From Chlorobiota bacterium (GTDB lineage: Bacteria > Bacteroidota > Bacteroidia > Bacteroidales > F082), in contig JAUXBM010000143.1 in assembly GCA_030619415.1 (NCBI GenBank), forward strand, positions 1-5,292: a stretch of 5,292 nt of DNA, in the 5' to 3' direction. Of the stretch, positions 1 to 5,292 are shown one piece after another. The first letter of the stretch is position 1. Each line of letters begins with the position of its first letter. The translations under genes were made by a program, and so were the position numbers. The notes beneath the pieces were generated by a model, which saw only the letters and a program-made list of their open reading frames with translations, had not been told where the DNA came from and made no database searches.

Positions 1-1
1 C

Positions 2-121
2 GAAGCCAGTGTCCAGTTCATGAAAAAGTTTGGATTTGAATTATGGGGGCTTTTTCCGAATACAATCCTCATAAAAGGGAAGGAGTTCGATCATGCCATT
101 TATGGCAAACGGGTTGAGTAA
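2..121 (+). CDS. GNAT-family N-acetyltransferase, C-terminal fragment (MnaT/phosphinothricin acetyltransferase-like)
   Basis: The window opens inside a reading frame that gives 39 residues and then TAA; the 5' part lies outside. The residues EASVQFMKKFGFELWG match the end of the GNAT fold, where an N-x-A-S segment is followed by a helix and a K-x-G-F-E turn. The following hydrophobic strand (FPNTILIKGKEFD) and the ending AIYGKRVE resemble the last two strands of L-amino-acid acyltransferases of the MnaT/Pat type, whose C-termini commonly read like 'G..rD..ilGrrv'. Such enzymes transfer an acetyl group from acetyl-CoA to the amino group of amino acids or analogues in the cytoplasm. The family is well supported for a fragment, but substrate cannot be assigned because the acetyl-CoA-binding loop is missing. 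It is co-oriented with the downstream kinase, 139 bases away, and nothing links the two functionally. Confidence 0.82.
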   Translation, partial: EASVQFMKKFGFELWGLFPNTILIKGKEFDHAIYGKRVE

Positions 122-224
122 TGCCGACATTTGATAGATTCGTGTTTAAGAATTCAAACATAATTATTACATTTAATTTTTTGAGTGGAATTATGGAAGA
201 ATGGAAAAACAGTAAATGAACTCC

Positions 225-259
225 TTGAACTTAAGACTTTAATCTTTAAACTTTAGACT
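225..259 (+). repeat. Degenerate heptamer tandem repeat ending one base before the kinase start codon
   Basis: Five consecutive 7-base units occupy this stretch: 225-231, 232-238, 239-245, 246-252 and 253-259. All fit a TTAAACT-like consensus (for example TTGAACT, TTAAACT, TTAGACT) with one or two changes each. A sixth related unit (ATGAACT) lies at 216-222, separated by two extra C bases. The array fills the whole position where a ribosome binding site would sit before the ATG at 261, and no Shine-Dalgarno-like AGGAGG is present. The periodicity is seen directly; any role in transcription or translation is inference. Confidence 0.65.
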
Positions 260-260
260 G

Positions 261-1199
261 ATGATCTACACCCTTGGAGAGTCTTTGCTCGATATAATTT
301 TCAAAAACACCAATAACCTGCTAGCCCGACCCGGTGGAGGAATGTTGAATACTGCTGTTTCACTGGGCAGGAGCGGAGTTGATGTTTCATTAATAAGTGA
401 GCTTGGCGATGACGAAACAGCGAAAATGATTGTAGATTTTTTGAAGGACAATGGAGTTGGGACAAAATACGTAAAGAAGTACTATCATCAGCACACTTCG
501 ATTGCATTGGCTTTTCTAAACGAGCAAAAAGTTCCTACCTTTTCCATCTACAAAACCTATCCTGAAAAAAGAAGACTTATATTCCCTTCTGAAATTACCG
601 AAGCTGACATCCTGGTTTACGGATCGCTTTATTCTCTCGACCCGGCCATCAGAAATGATATTGTAGAAATTATTGTTTCTGCAAAACAAGGTGGGGCATT
701 GCTTTGCTACGATCCCAACATCAGGCAACACAATCTTGATGATCCTGAAATTAGAATGGCTTTTAAAGAAAATGTCAGTTTTGCCAATATTATCAAAGGA
801 TCGGATGAGGACTTTAACAATATTTTTGGATCTCTCAGTGAAGATGATTATTTTTCAGAAATACTAAAAATAAATCCTGAAGCGCTTTTCATTTTTACCA
901 AAGGACCCGAAGGAGTTTGTGGTTTTTATAAAGATTCACGGATTGATTTACCCGCTATAGAAACCGACGTTGTCAGTACCATCGGTGCAGGGGATGCATT
1001 TAATGCGGGAATGGTTTATTATTTAAACAATATAAAAGATAAAAGTAGAAAGTCGAAGCGTAGCGAAGATCCCGATTTATCGGGGATAAAAGATTTGGAT
1101 GTGGATGGATTCAGGAAAATGTTGGAAGCAGGTTTGGGGTTTTCGTCAGAAGTTTGCGGGTCTGTTGATAATTACATCTCCAAACCACCGACTTACTAA
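261..1199 (+). CDS. PfkB-family carbohydrate kinase, fructokinase-like
   Basis: This 312-residue cytoplasmic protein belongs to the PfkB (ribokinase) family, which transfers the ATP gamma-phosphate to a sugar hydroxyl. The start MIYTLGESLLDIIF gives the usual first strand with the substrate-contacting G-E..D. GGGMLN at 25-30 is the glycine-rich sugar-binding segment. YDPNIR at 150-155 and KGSDEDF at 179-185 are the conserved central motifs, and FTKGPEGV at 212-219 precedes the ATP site. STIGAGDAF at 239-247 is PfkB signature 2: GAGD (242-245) forms the anion hole and D245 is the predicted catalytic base. The common Asp before Thr in this signature is Ser239 here, a variant I associate with Bacteroidota fructokinases. 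The ending EVCGSVDNYIS also fits them. Residues from about 258 to 278 contain an apparent 18-residue insertion (separate entry); without it the length would be about 294, close to the family norm. ATG 261 gives the expected N-terminus. Fructose is the likeliest substrate, but no pathway gene nearby confirms it. Confidence 0.9.
   Translation: MIYTLGESLLDIIFKNTNNLLARPGGGMLNTAVSLGRSGVDVSLISELGDDETAKMIVDFLKDNGVGTKYVKKYYHQHTSIALAFLNEQKVPTFSIYKTYPEKRRLIFPSEITEADILVYGSLYSLDPAIRNDIVEIIVSAKQGGALLCYDPNIRQHNLDDPEIRMAFKENVSFANIIKGSDEDFNNIFGSLSEDDYFSEILKINPEALFIFTKGPEGVCGFYKDSRIDLPAIETDVVSTIGAGDAFNAGMVYYLNNIKDKSRKSKRSEDPDLSGIKDLDVDGFRKMLEAGLGFSSEVCGSVDNYISKPPTY
1032..1094 (+). repeat. Palindromic repeat element inserted in frame in the kinase gene, with 9-base flanking direct repeats
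   Basis: The exact 9-mer ATAAAAGAT occurs at 1032-1040 and again at 1086-1094, bracketing 45 bases (1041-1085). These 45 bases differ from the gene around them: a CGAAGCGTAGCGAAG block at 1054-1068, with CGAAG twice, is followed by a perfect hairpin, CCCGAT (1071-1076), loop TT, ATCGGG (1079-1084). An outer AT/AT pair extends the stem past a bulged G. One copy of the 9-mer plus the insert is 54 bases, or 18 codons, so the frame is kept. It encodes a polar stretch, RKSKRSEDPDLSG, in the loop after the GAGD helix of the kinase. The layout looks like insertion of a short non-autonomous palindromic element with target duplication. Chance repetition of an A-rich 9-mer cannot be excluded. Confidence 0.55.
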
Positions 1200-1209
1200 A
1201 TCCATAATT

Positions 1210-2838
1210 CTAATCCGTTTTCAACATCTTCTTCGTACTCATCATCACACCATCTAGTCGTAGACTGTATAAATAAACACCAGGCTTAATAGTGAGTCCT
1301 GTATTCCAGTTCACCGTATGTTCCCCAGCATTTTGTTGTTCGCTCACAAGCGTTTTTACAAGTTTTCCATCTAGGGAATAAACAGCCAGTTCAACGAATG
1401 CATTCATTTGGAGGGAATAGCCAATTGTCGTTTTGACTGTAAAAGGATTTGGATAGTTGTGTTCTAAAGCGCCAGTATTATCATTTATTTCCGGTCTAAG
1501 GCCCGTTGACGGATCATGGACAGCTAAGGCTTTAATACAAATGTTACCTGTATTTTGATAGCCTGAATTGTCATCATAATAGTAAAAATCTTTCCAGGCG
1601 CCTTCATCAGAGAAATATGACTCTTCCGGGTTGGCAGTCGAAGGAACGATAACGCGCACATTAGCCCCCAGTAAAACCGGTACTTCTGAAGTTCTGTCAT
1701 AAGGAAAACCGCCATTGGATAAATAGAGAAAAACGTAAAAATCATTGCCTTTCAAAAGATTAACGGTATCAGGAAGGTCAACGGTATGAAGTCCCGAATA
1801 TTGAAAGTTGCCTGAAGTAGCAGTCAATTCATTTTCAAGTACCGTTCCGTTAAAATCATCGAATATTTTAACAGTATAGTTTACACTTTCCGCAGCGGTA
1901 AAAAAGTTAACGGCAACTATGGCTTCATCTTCAGCAGCTATAAAGGCATTAAAAGCTTCATCTATATATTTCAGTGTATCCCTCCATCCGTGGTAATCGT
2001 GATAATAGGCTGTATCATATGCTGATAACACTACATCCTGAAACGAAACAGCTCCCATCTCAGGATTTTGACAAGCATGTTTATCATAATAGGAAATCCA
2101 GAAATAGCCATTTTTGCCCCAGTCAGACCCCCAGCTATTTTTGCAGATCCATGCTCCGGGCTGGGGTGCCTGGGTTTCCCAGTAGTCATTCCACCCTACA
2201 ATGGAAATGGAATGATTTGGTTCTGCATTGCTTGATGGTGGTTGGTAATGGTTGAAATTTTCATCCATAAAAGACCCACTGTAGCACATGCAGATAGCCA
2301 TCACACCTTTTTCCATAATCATGGTTTTAATCAGGTCGATATTTTCGAGGTTGGGTCCTGCCGTGTACCATTCAACATCATTCGGGTAATAAAAATGATA
2401 ATCTTCGCCGGTTCGGGCAGGCGGTGTACCATAAGATTGTCCGTCAATATCCCTTACCGCACCATCCAATCGCGACAGGTAAGCTGTTGTAACCCTGTAG
2501 TCCCCGCCAAAATGTACCTCCAAACCTTGTCCATTGTCAAAAGGTGGATCAAGATCCTGGTTGTAGTAAGTATTGTATCCGTTCCACCAATCCAGGTGGT
2601 ATTCTGCCAGTGCGGGTTCGCCGGTATCACCGGCAGCCTCCCAGTTACCCGTCATCATCAGGTTGCCTTCAATTGCAGCCATTGTGCCATGCGTCCAGCA
2701 TGTACCTCCTTCCTGGTGTTTTACACTGGTTACATAATTGTTTCCATTATAATTTCTTAAATCGAAAACTTCAGGTATTTGTGCCATCAAACCCGATACA
2801 ATAAGGATTGATGTAAAAAGAGTAATATTTTTTTTCAT
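1210..2838 (-). CDS. Secreted papain-like (C1) cysteine peptidase with lectin-like domain and T9SS type A sorting domain
   Basis: The protein is 542 residues from the ATG at 2838. A longer frame starts at TTG 2865, but its nine extra residues only precede a good signal peptide: MKK, hydrophobic [14 protein letters not shown], probable cleavage after the Ala of LMA before QIPEVFD. The C1 peptidase domain covers about residues 20-260, with the full catalytic set visible: oxyanion Gln42 (KHQEGGTCW), nucleophile Cys47, His209 ([11 protein letters not shown]) and Asn234 ([19 protein letters not shown]). No inhibitory propeptide separates the signal peptide from the catalytic domain. Residues about 273-440, opening with YYHDYHGW, resemble the lectin-like domain that follows C1 peptidases such as clostridial Cwp84. 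The last 85 residues ([51 protein letters not shown]) are a T9SS type A sorting domain. The enzyme should therefore cross the inner membrane by Sec and be exported or surface-anchored through T9SS. It follows the macro-domain gene after 27 bases and converges with the sugar kinase. Its substrate is unknown. Confidence 0.93.
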   Translation of the reverse strand: MKKNITLFTSILIVSGLMAQIPEVFDLRNYNGNNYVTSVKHQEGGTCWTHGTMAAIEGNLMMTGNWEAAGDTGEPALAEYHLDWWNGYNTYYNQDLDPPFDNGQGLEVHFGGDYRVTTAYLSRLDGAVRDIDGQSYGTPPARTGEDYHFYYPNDVEWYTAGPNLENIDLIKTMIMEKGVMAICMCYSGSFMDENFNHYQPPSSNAEPNHSISIVGWNDYWETQAPQPGAWICKNSWGSDWGKNGYFWISYYDKHACQNPEMGAVSFQDVVLSAYDTAYYHDYHGWRDTLKYIDEAFNAFIAAEDEAIVAVNFFTAAESVNYTVKIFDDFNGTVLENELTATSGNFQYSGLHTVDLPDTVNLLKGNDFYVFLYLSNGGFPYDRTSEVPVLLGANVRVIVPSTANPEESYFSDEGAWKDFYYYDDNSGYQNTGNICIKALAVHDPSTGLRPEINDNTGALEHNYPNPFTVKTTIGYSLQMNAFVELAVYSLDGKLVKTLVSEQQNAGEHTVNWNTGLTIKPGVYLYSLRLDGVMMSTKKMLKTD

Positions 2839-2865
2839 TTTTATATACTTATAAAGCACTATCAA

Positions 2866-3384
2866 CTATTCATTTGAGATCAGAATGTCAGCGTAAAGTT
2901 TATAATTTTCGTTGTCGAAACAAACGAAATTTATGGTTTTAAAGAAATCATTTTCTTTTAAAAAATCATGGATAGCACCAACGGCAATTTCTGCAGCTTT
3001 ATGTTTTGGAAATCCATAAATTCCAGTGCTGATATTTGGAAATGCGATGGTTTTACAATTGTATTGCATGGCTTTATTCAAACTGGTTGTATAGCAACTT
3101 TTTAACAGCGAGGCTTCATCATTGTCACCTCCTCTCCATACAGGTCCGACGGCGTGAATCACGAATTTAGCCGGTAAATTGTAAGCTTTGGTGATTTTCG
3201 CCTTTCCGGTAGGGCAGCCATTTAAACCTTTGCATGCTTCGAGCAGTTCAGGGCCGGCAGCACGATGAATAGCTCCATCCACACCGCCTCCACCCAACAA
3301 CCGGCTGTTTGCAGCATTCACGATAGCATCCACTTCCATTTTGGTGATATCATCCCTGGTTAAAACGATTCTATCGGTTTTCAT
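2866..3384 (-). CDS. ymdB: Macro-domain protein, O-acetyl-ADP-ribose deacetylase (YmdB-like)
   Basis: This single-domain macro protein (172 residues) is very close to Escherichia coli YmdB in length and motifs. YmdB hydrolyses O-acetyl-ADP-ribose, and related MacroD-type enzymes also remove mono-ADP-ribose from acidic residues. DDIT (11-14) and DAIVNAANSRLLGGGGVDGAIHRAAG (19-44, in part) form the first ADP-ribose-binding loop. Asn26 and Asp36 match the catalytic Asn25 and Asp35 of YmdB. CPTGKAKIT (57-65), IHAVGPVWRGG (76-86) and the second loop ISTGIYGFP (118-126) are all present, as is the terminal VCFDNEN strand. The ATG at 3384 (MKTDRIVL) aligns with the YmdB start. A GTG at 3417 would add 11 residues with no counterpart in the family. 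It lies 45 bases after nfeD and 27 before the C1 peptidase on the same strand. No ADP-ribosyltransferase or sirtuin is visible in the window. Activity is inferred from the intact residues. Confidence 0.93.
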   Translation of the reverse strand: MKTDRIVLTRDDITKMEVDAIVNAANSRLLGGGGVDGAIHRAAGPELLEACKGLNGCPTGKAKITKAYNLPAKFVIHAVGPVWRGGDNDEASLLKSCYTTSLNKAMQYNCKTIAFPNISTGIYGFPKHKAAEIAVGAIHDFLKENDFFKTINFVCFDNENYKLYADILISNE

Positions 3385-3429
3385 TTTAAGTTCTGCGAAA
3401 GAAAGGTTGGAGGACACAAGCCCGTAAAA

Positions 3430-4803
3430 TTATACATCTGTTTTTTTCTTGACAATAAGTTGTCCGGTTTGGTATCCAACAACGATAATTTGTTCTTCTT
3501 TTTCAATGTAGCCGGTCAATGCCGTAGCATCAAACATATCGCCCTCAATCTCTACCTTCCCGGAAGGTCGTAAAATGGTAATTGCCGTGCCGCTTTTGTG
3601 AAGCATATTTTGATAACCAACTGTTGCTGAAGTATAACCTTCATCAGCTTGCTGGGTTTTTACAAGGGCGAGCCTGCCTCCAAACCAGGTGTTTGTGTCG
3701 AATAACTTTTTCGTGATCACTATTGAGCCGATGATTGCTACACAAAAGGATATCACCACTATAAAAAATGCCTTGACGACTTTTGAATAATCATAATTGA
3801 AGGTGTCCGGACCTATGTTCTCTACCATGCTTAAGGTCAGTCCTGCCACCATAAGTACAATACCTGAGATGCCTGCCACCCCGAAACCGGGAATGGCAAA
3901 GATCTCGACCGCTACCAGGATGAGTCCAACAACAAAAAGTAAAATCTCCCAATGGTTTGCAAGCCCTTCAATGTATAGCGGAGCAAAATATAACAATGCC
4001 GCGATAAGGGAAGCAGCAATCGGAAACCCAATGCCCGGTGTTTGTAACTCAAAGTAAATACCCCCAATAATGATCATGATGAGGATGCCACTAACGACCG
4101 GGTTAATCAGCCAGCCGATGATCTTATCAGTTGCTGATATTTCGTGCTTGATGAAGGTGTAATTTTCAATGCCGGAATGCTCCATCACCTCTTCGAGATT
4201 ATTGGCTTCGCCTTCACAGAATCCATGTACAATAGCTTCTGACACTGTAAAAGTCAGGACTTCCAGTGAATCGCTTACACCGGGAACCGAAACACGTGGG
4301 TCGACCATGGCCTGGGCAATTTCAGGGTCGCGGCCTTTTGCTTCGGCTGTAGCCCGCATCATCGAGCGCATATACGACTGGTACTTATCAGGCATTTGTT
4401 CGCCTGATTGATTTACAACTGTGGCTGCGCCTATGCTCGCTCCGGGGGCCATATAGATGCTATCGCAGGCAATCGAAATCAGTGCGCCTGCACTGGCTGC
4501 ATTTTTATCAATAAATACATACACAGGGATTTTGGTATCGAGGATGATTGTTCTGATAGAATCAGCAGCATCCAGCATCCCACCATACGTATTCATATGG
4601 ATTAAAATCAAATCAGCATCTTTGTCTTTGGCATTTTCAATGGCCAGTTTAGTGGTCCGCCAAACCGGCGGAGCGATCATCTCCTTGATGTTGAACAGGT
4701 AAACCTTGTATTGATCAATACTGTCATTTTCAGCCGGTAAGGAATTGGCGATGAGCAATAAGATCGATAAGAATAAAAAATATTTTGTAAAAAATCTGAT
4801 CAT
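3430..4803 (-). CDS. NfeD-family membrane-bound serine protease (long form, ClpP-like domain plus NfeD/OB domain)
   Basis: This 457-residue protein has the long NfeD layout. An N-terminal signal sequence (FLFLSILLLIANSLPA, about 9-24) leads into a ClpP/SppA-like serine protease domain at about 33-225. The domain shows the oxyanion-hole motif NTYGGMLDAADSIR (GG 74-75), the nucleophile Ser104 in NAASAGALIS, and MAPGASIGAA (118-127). Lys140 (MPDK) aligns by spacing with the catalytic Lys138 of the Pyrococcus NfeD homologue PH1510. Four or five membrane segments follow between about 235 and 363. The C-terminal OB-fold NfeD domain is at about 395-454 (GTAITILRPSGKVEIEGDMF, GQLIVKK). The protease domain should face the periplasm and the OB domain the cytoplasm. 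Long-form NfeD proteins typically act with a stomatin/flotillin-type partner often encoded next door; none is visible here. The upstream DUF2061 gene is only 4 bases away, suggesting cotranscription and perhaps translational coupling. Confidence 0.93.
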   Translation of the reverse strand: MIRFFTKYFLFLSILLLIANSLPAENDSIDQYKVYLFNIKEMIAPPVWRTTKLAIENAKDKDADLILIHMNTYGGMLDAADSIRTIILDTKIPVYVFIDKNAASAGALISIACDSIYMAPGASIGAATVVNQSGEQMPDKYQSYMRSMMRATAEAKGRDPEIAQAMVDPRVSVPGVSDSLEVLTFTVSEAIVHGFCEGEANNLEEVMEHSGIENYTFIKHEISATDKIIGWLINPVVSGILIMIIIGGIYFELQTPGIGFPIAASLIAALLYFAPLYIEGLANHWEILLFVVGLILVAVEIFAIPGFGVAGISGIVLMVAGLTLSMVENIGPDTFNYDYSKVVKAFFIVVISFCVAIIGSIVITKKLFDTNTWFGGRLALVKTQQADEGYTSATVGYQNMLHKSGTAITILRPSGKVEIEGDMFDATALTGYIEKEEQIIVVGYQTGQLIVKKKTDV

Positions 4804-4807
4804 AGTT

Positions 4808-5125
4808 TTAAATTTTCATTCCTGCTTTTTTGTGCATTTTGCGGTATTTCCTTTTCCAGGCTCGTCTTCTCCATGATTTTCCCCATTGTATGTTGGTCCA
4901 TAATCGCTCATGAAAGTAATACAAAATCAGTTTGGTTACAACGTCAAAAGCGCCACCAACTAGTGCCCAATCCAGGCTACCCGATACATAATAAATGATA
5001 ATCATCGTAGTAAGGGTAGCCAAAACCCGCCAGCTAAGGGCTTTTAATATACTGCGCTGAGGACTGTCTTTAATTACTTTTTTAGATTTCCGTGTCGAGC
5101 CCATCCAATCTGTTGGCAAATGCAT
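4808..5125 (-). CDS. DUF2061-domain small membrane protein
   Basis: The 105-residue protein contains the complete DUF2061 domain. The RSILKALSWR motif (24-33) is followed by two predicted membrane segments, about 34-47 (VLATLTTMIIIYYV) and 52-70 (DWALVGGAFDVVTKLILYY), and the hallmark TKLILYYFHERLW at 64-76 with NIQWG just after. The family has no established biochemical function; members are short two-helix inner-membrane proteins, in some genomes found near sulfate-assimilation or IMPase-superfamily genes. After the domain comes a strongly basic tail: 12 of the last 23 residues are Lys or Arg. This would sit on the cytoplasmic face and could contact nucleic acid, lipid head groups or ribosomes, but that is speculation. 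The ATG at 5125 is the first start; an alternative Met8 would lose only seven residues. It is flanked by a phosphatase gene 35 bases upstream and nfeD 4 bases downstream on the same strand. Confidence 0.88.
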   Translation of the reverse strand: MHLPTDWMGSTRKSKKVIKDSPQRSILKALSWRVLATLTTMIIIYYVSGSLDWALVGGAFDVVTKLILYYFHERLWTNIQWGKSWRRRAWKRKYRKMHKKAGMKI

Positions 5126-5160
5126 AACAATATTACTAAAAAAAATGAATGTCAGGGTTG

Positions 5161-5292
5161 TTAAAGGTATTCTTTGAATGAGGTTTGTACTTTGCCCATA
5201 AACTCTTTGTGCGTGAATTTATTGGAAGCAATTATCTGGGCTCCGGATAGAAAGTCGTTGCCATTTTTAAAGTCAGTTACCAAACCGCCTGC
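5161..5292 (-). CDS. Inositol monophosphatase-family phosphatase, C-terminal fragment
   Basis: Reading the minus strand from the right edge gives 43 open codons and TAA; the N-terminus and metal-binding motifs lie beyond the window. The residues AGGLVTDFKNGNDFLSGAQIIASNKFTHKEF match the IMPase C-terminus, where an E-A-G-G-x-V-T-D turn is followed by a strand ending in IVASN and a final helix (here EFMGKVQTSFKEYL). IMPases are magnesium-dependent cytoplasmic enzymes that remove phosphate from inositol 1-phosphate and related sugar or nucleotide phosphates. This tail looks like SuhB/IMPase rather than CysQ (3',5'-bisphosphate nucleotidase), but a fragment cannot exclude another superfamily member. 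It is the most upstream visible gene of the minus-strand series, 35 bases before the DUF2061 gene, so any promoter for the series may lie outside the window. Confidence 0.8.
   Translation of the reverse strand, partial: AGGLVTDFKNGNDFLSGAQIIASNKFTHKEFMGKVQTSFKEYL

Noticed and set aside
144..159. GTTT/AAAC arms around an EcoRI-like GAATTC as a possible terminator after the acetyltransferase
   Set aside because: Only four A/T-dominated pairs form and there is no following T run, so it does not support a terminator.
174..184. TAATTTTTTG, a near match to the Bacteroidota -7 promoter consensus TAnnTTTG
   Set aside because: The sequence is a low-complexity T tract and no TTTG -33 element lies at the right distance; the nearest TTTG (130-133) is about 41 bases upstream.
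193..219. Eight-codon open frame (MEEWKNSK) between the acetyltransferase and the kinase
   Set aside because: Too short, with no clear ribosome binding site and no leader-peptide features such as repeated codons or a following terminator hairpin.
2620..2634. Inverted repeat GCCGGT-ATC-ACCGGC within the C1 peptidase gene
   Set aside because: It encodes AGDTG in an uninterrupted frame and has no flanking repeats or T tract; likely chance.
2242..2760. 172-residue plus-strand open frame opposite the C1 peptidase
   Set aside because: It lies antisense to a gene with intact catalytic motifs, and its translation shows no recognisable domain or bacterial signal features.
2839..2865. TTG-initiated N-terminal extension of the C1 peptidase reading directly on from the macro gene stop
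   Set aside because: The extra nine residues precede a complete signal peptide starting MKK at the ATG at 2838, which is the better start; the junction with the TAG at 2866-2868 is then coincidental.
3385..3417. GTG-initiated 11-residue extension of the macro protein
   Set aside because: Family alignment with YmdB places the start at MKT, encoded by the ATG at 3384, and the extension has no recognisable feature.
3554..3568. Perfect 7-base inverted repeat ACCTTCC-C-GGAAGGT within nfeD
   Set aside because: It encodes the conserved RPSGKV segment of the NfeD OB domain, so the amino acid requirement explains it adequately.

Overview
The window reads as a chromosomal segment from a member of the Bacteroidota. 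The strongest sign is a secreted papain-like protease that ends in a type IX secretion (T9SS) type A sorting domain. That tail is essentially restricted to this phylum and close relatives. The A+T-rich composition, the lack of clear Shine-Dalgarno sequences before most starts, and the fructokinase sequence style (STIGAGD motif, EVCxSxxNYIS tail) agree with this. No RNA gene, insertion sequence transposase, CRISPR array or phage gene is visible.

The left part (1-1199) is on the plus strand. It holds the last 39 codons of a GNAT acetyltransferase, a 139-base intergenic stretch ending in a degenerate 7-base tandem repeat that runs up to the next start codon, and a PfkB-family sugar kinase. Near its 3' end the kinase carries what looks like an in-frame insertion of a small palindromic repeat. 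The insertion is flanked by an exact 9-base direct repeat and adds 18 codons.

The right part (1210-5292) is on the minus strand and converges on the kinase with only 10 bases between the two stop codons. In transcription order it holds the C-terminus of an inositol-monophosphatase-family phosphatase, a small DUF2061 membrane protein, a long-form NfeD membrane serine protease, a YmdB-like macro-domain ADP-ribose hydrolase, and the T9SS-exported C1 peptidase. Gaps are 35, 4, 45 and 27 bases, so read-through as one transcript is plausible. Functionally they are a mixed set: a metabolic phosphatase, two membrane proteins probably tied to envelope homeostasis, a cytosolic ADP-ribose hydrolase and an exported protease.

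Two starts need care. The longest reading frames of the macro protein and the C1 peptidase begin at GTG and TTG, but in each case an internal ATG fits better with homology or signal-peptide structure, and those ATGs are used here. I see no clearly new multi-gene system. The most unusual signals are the in-frame palindromic insertion in the kinase and the heptad repeat at its start codon.
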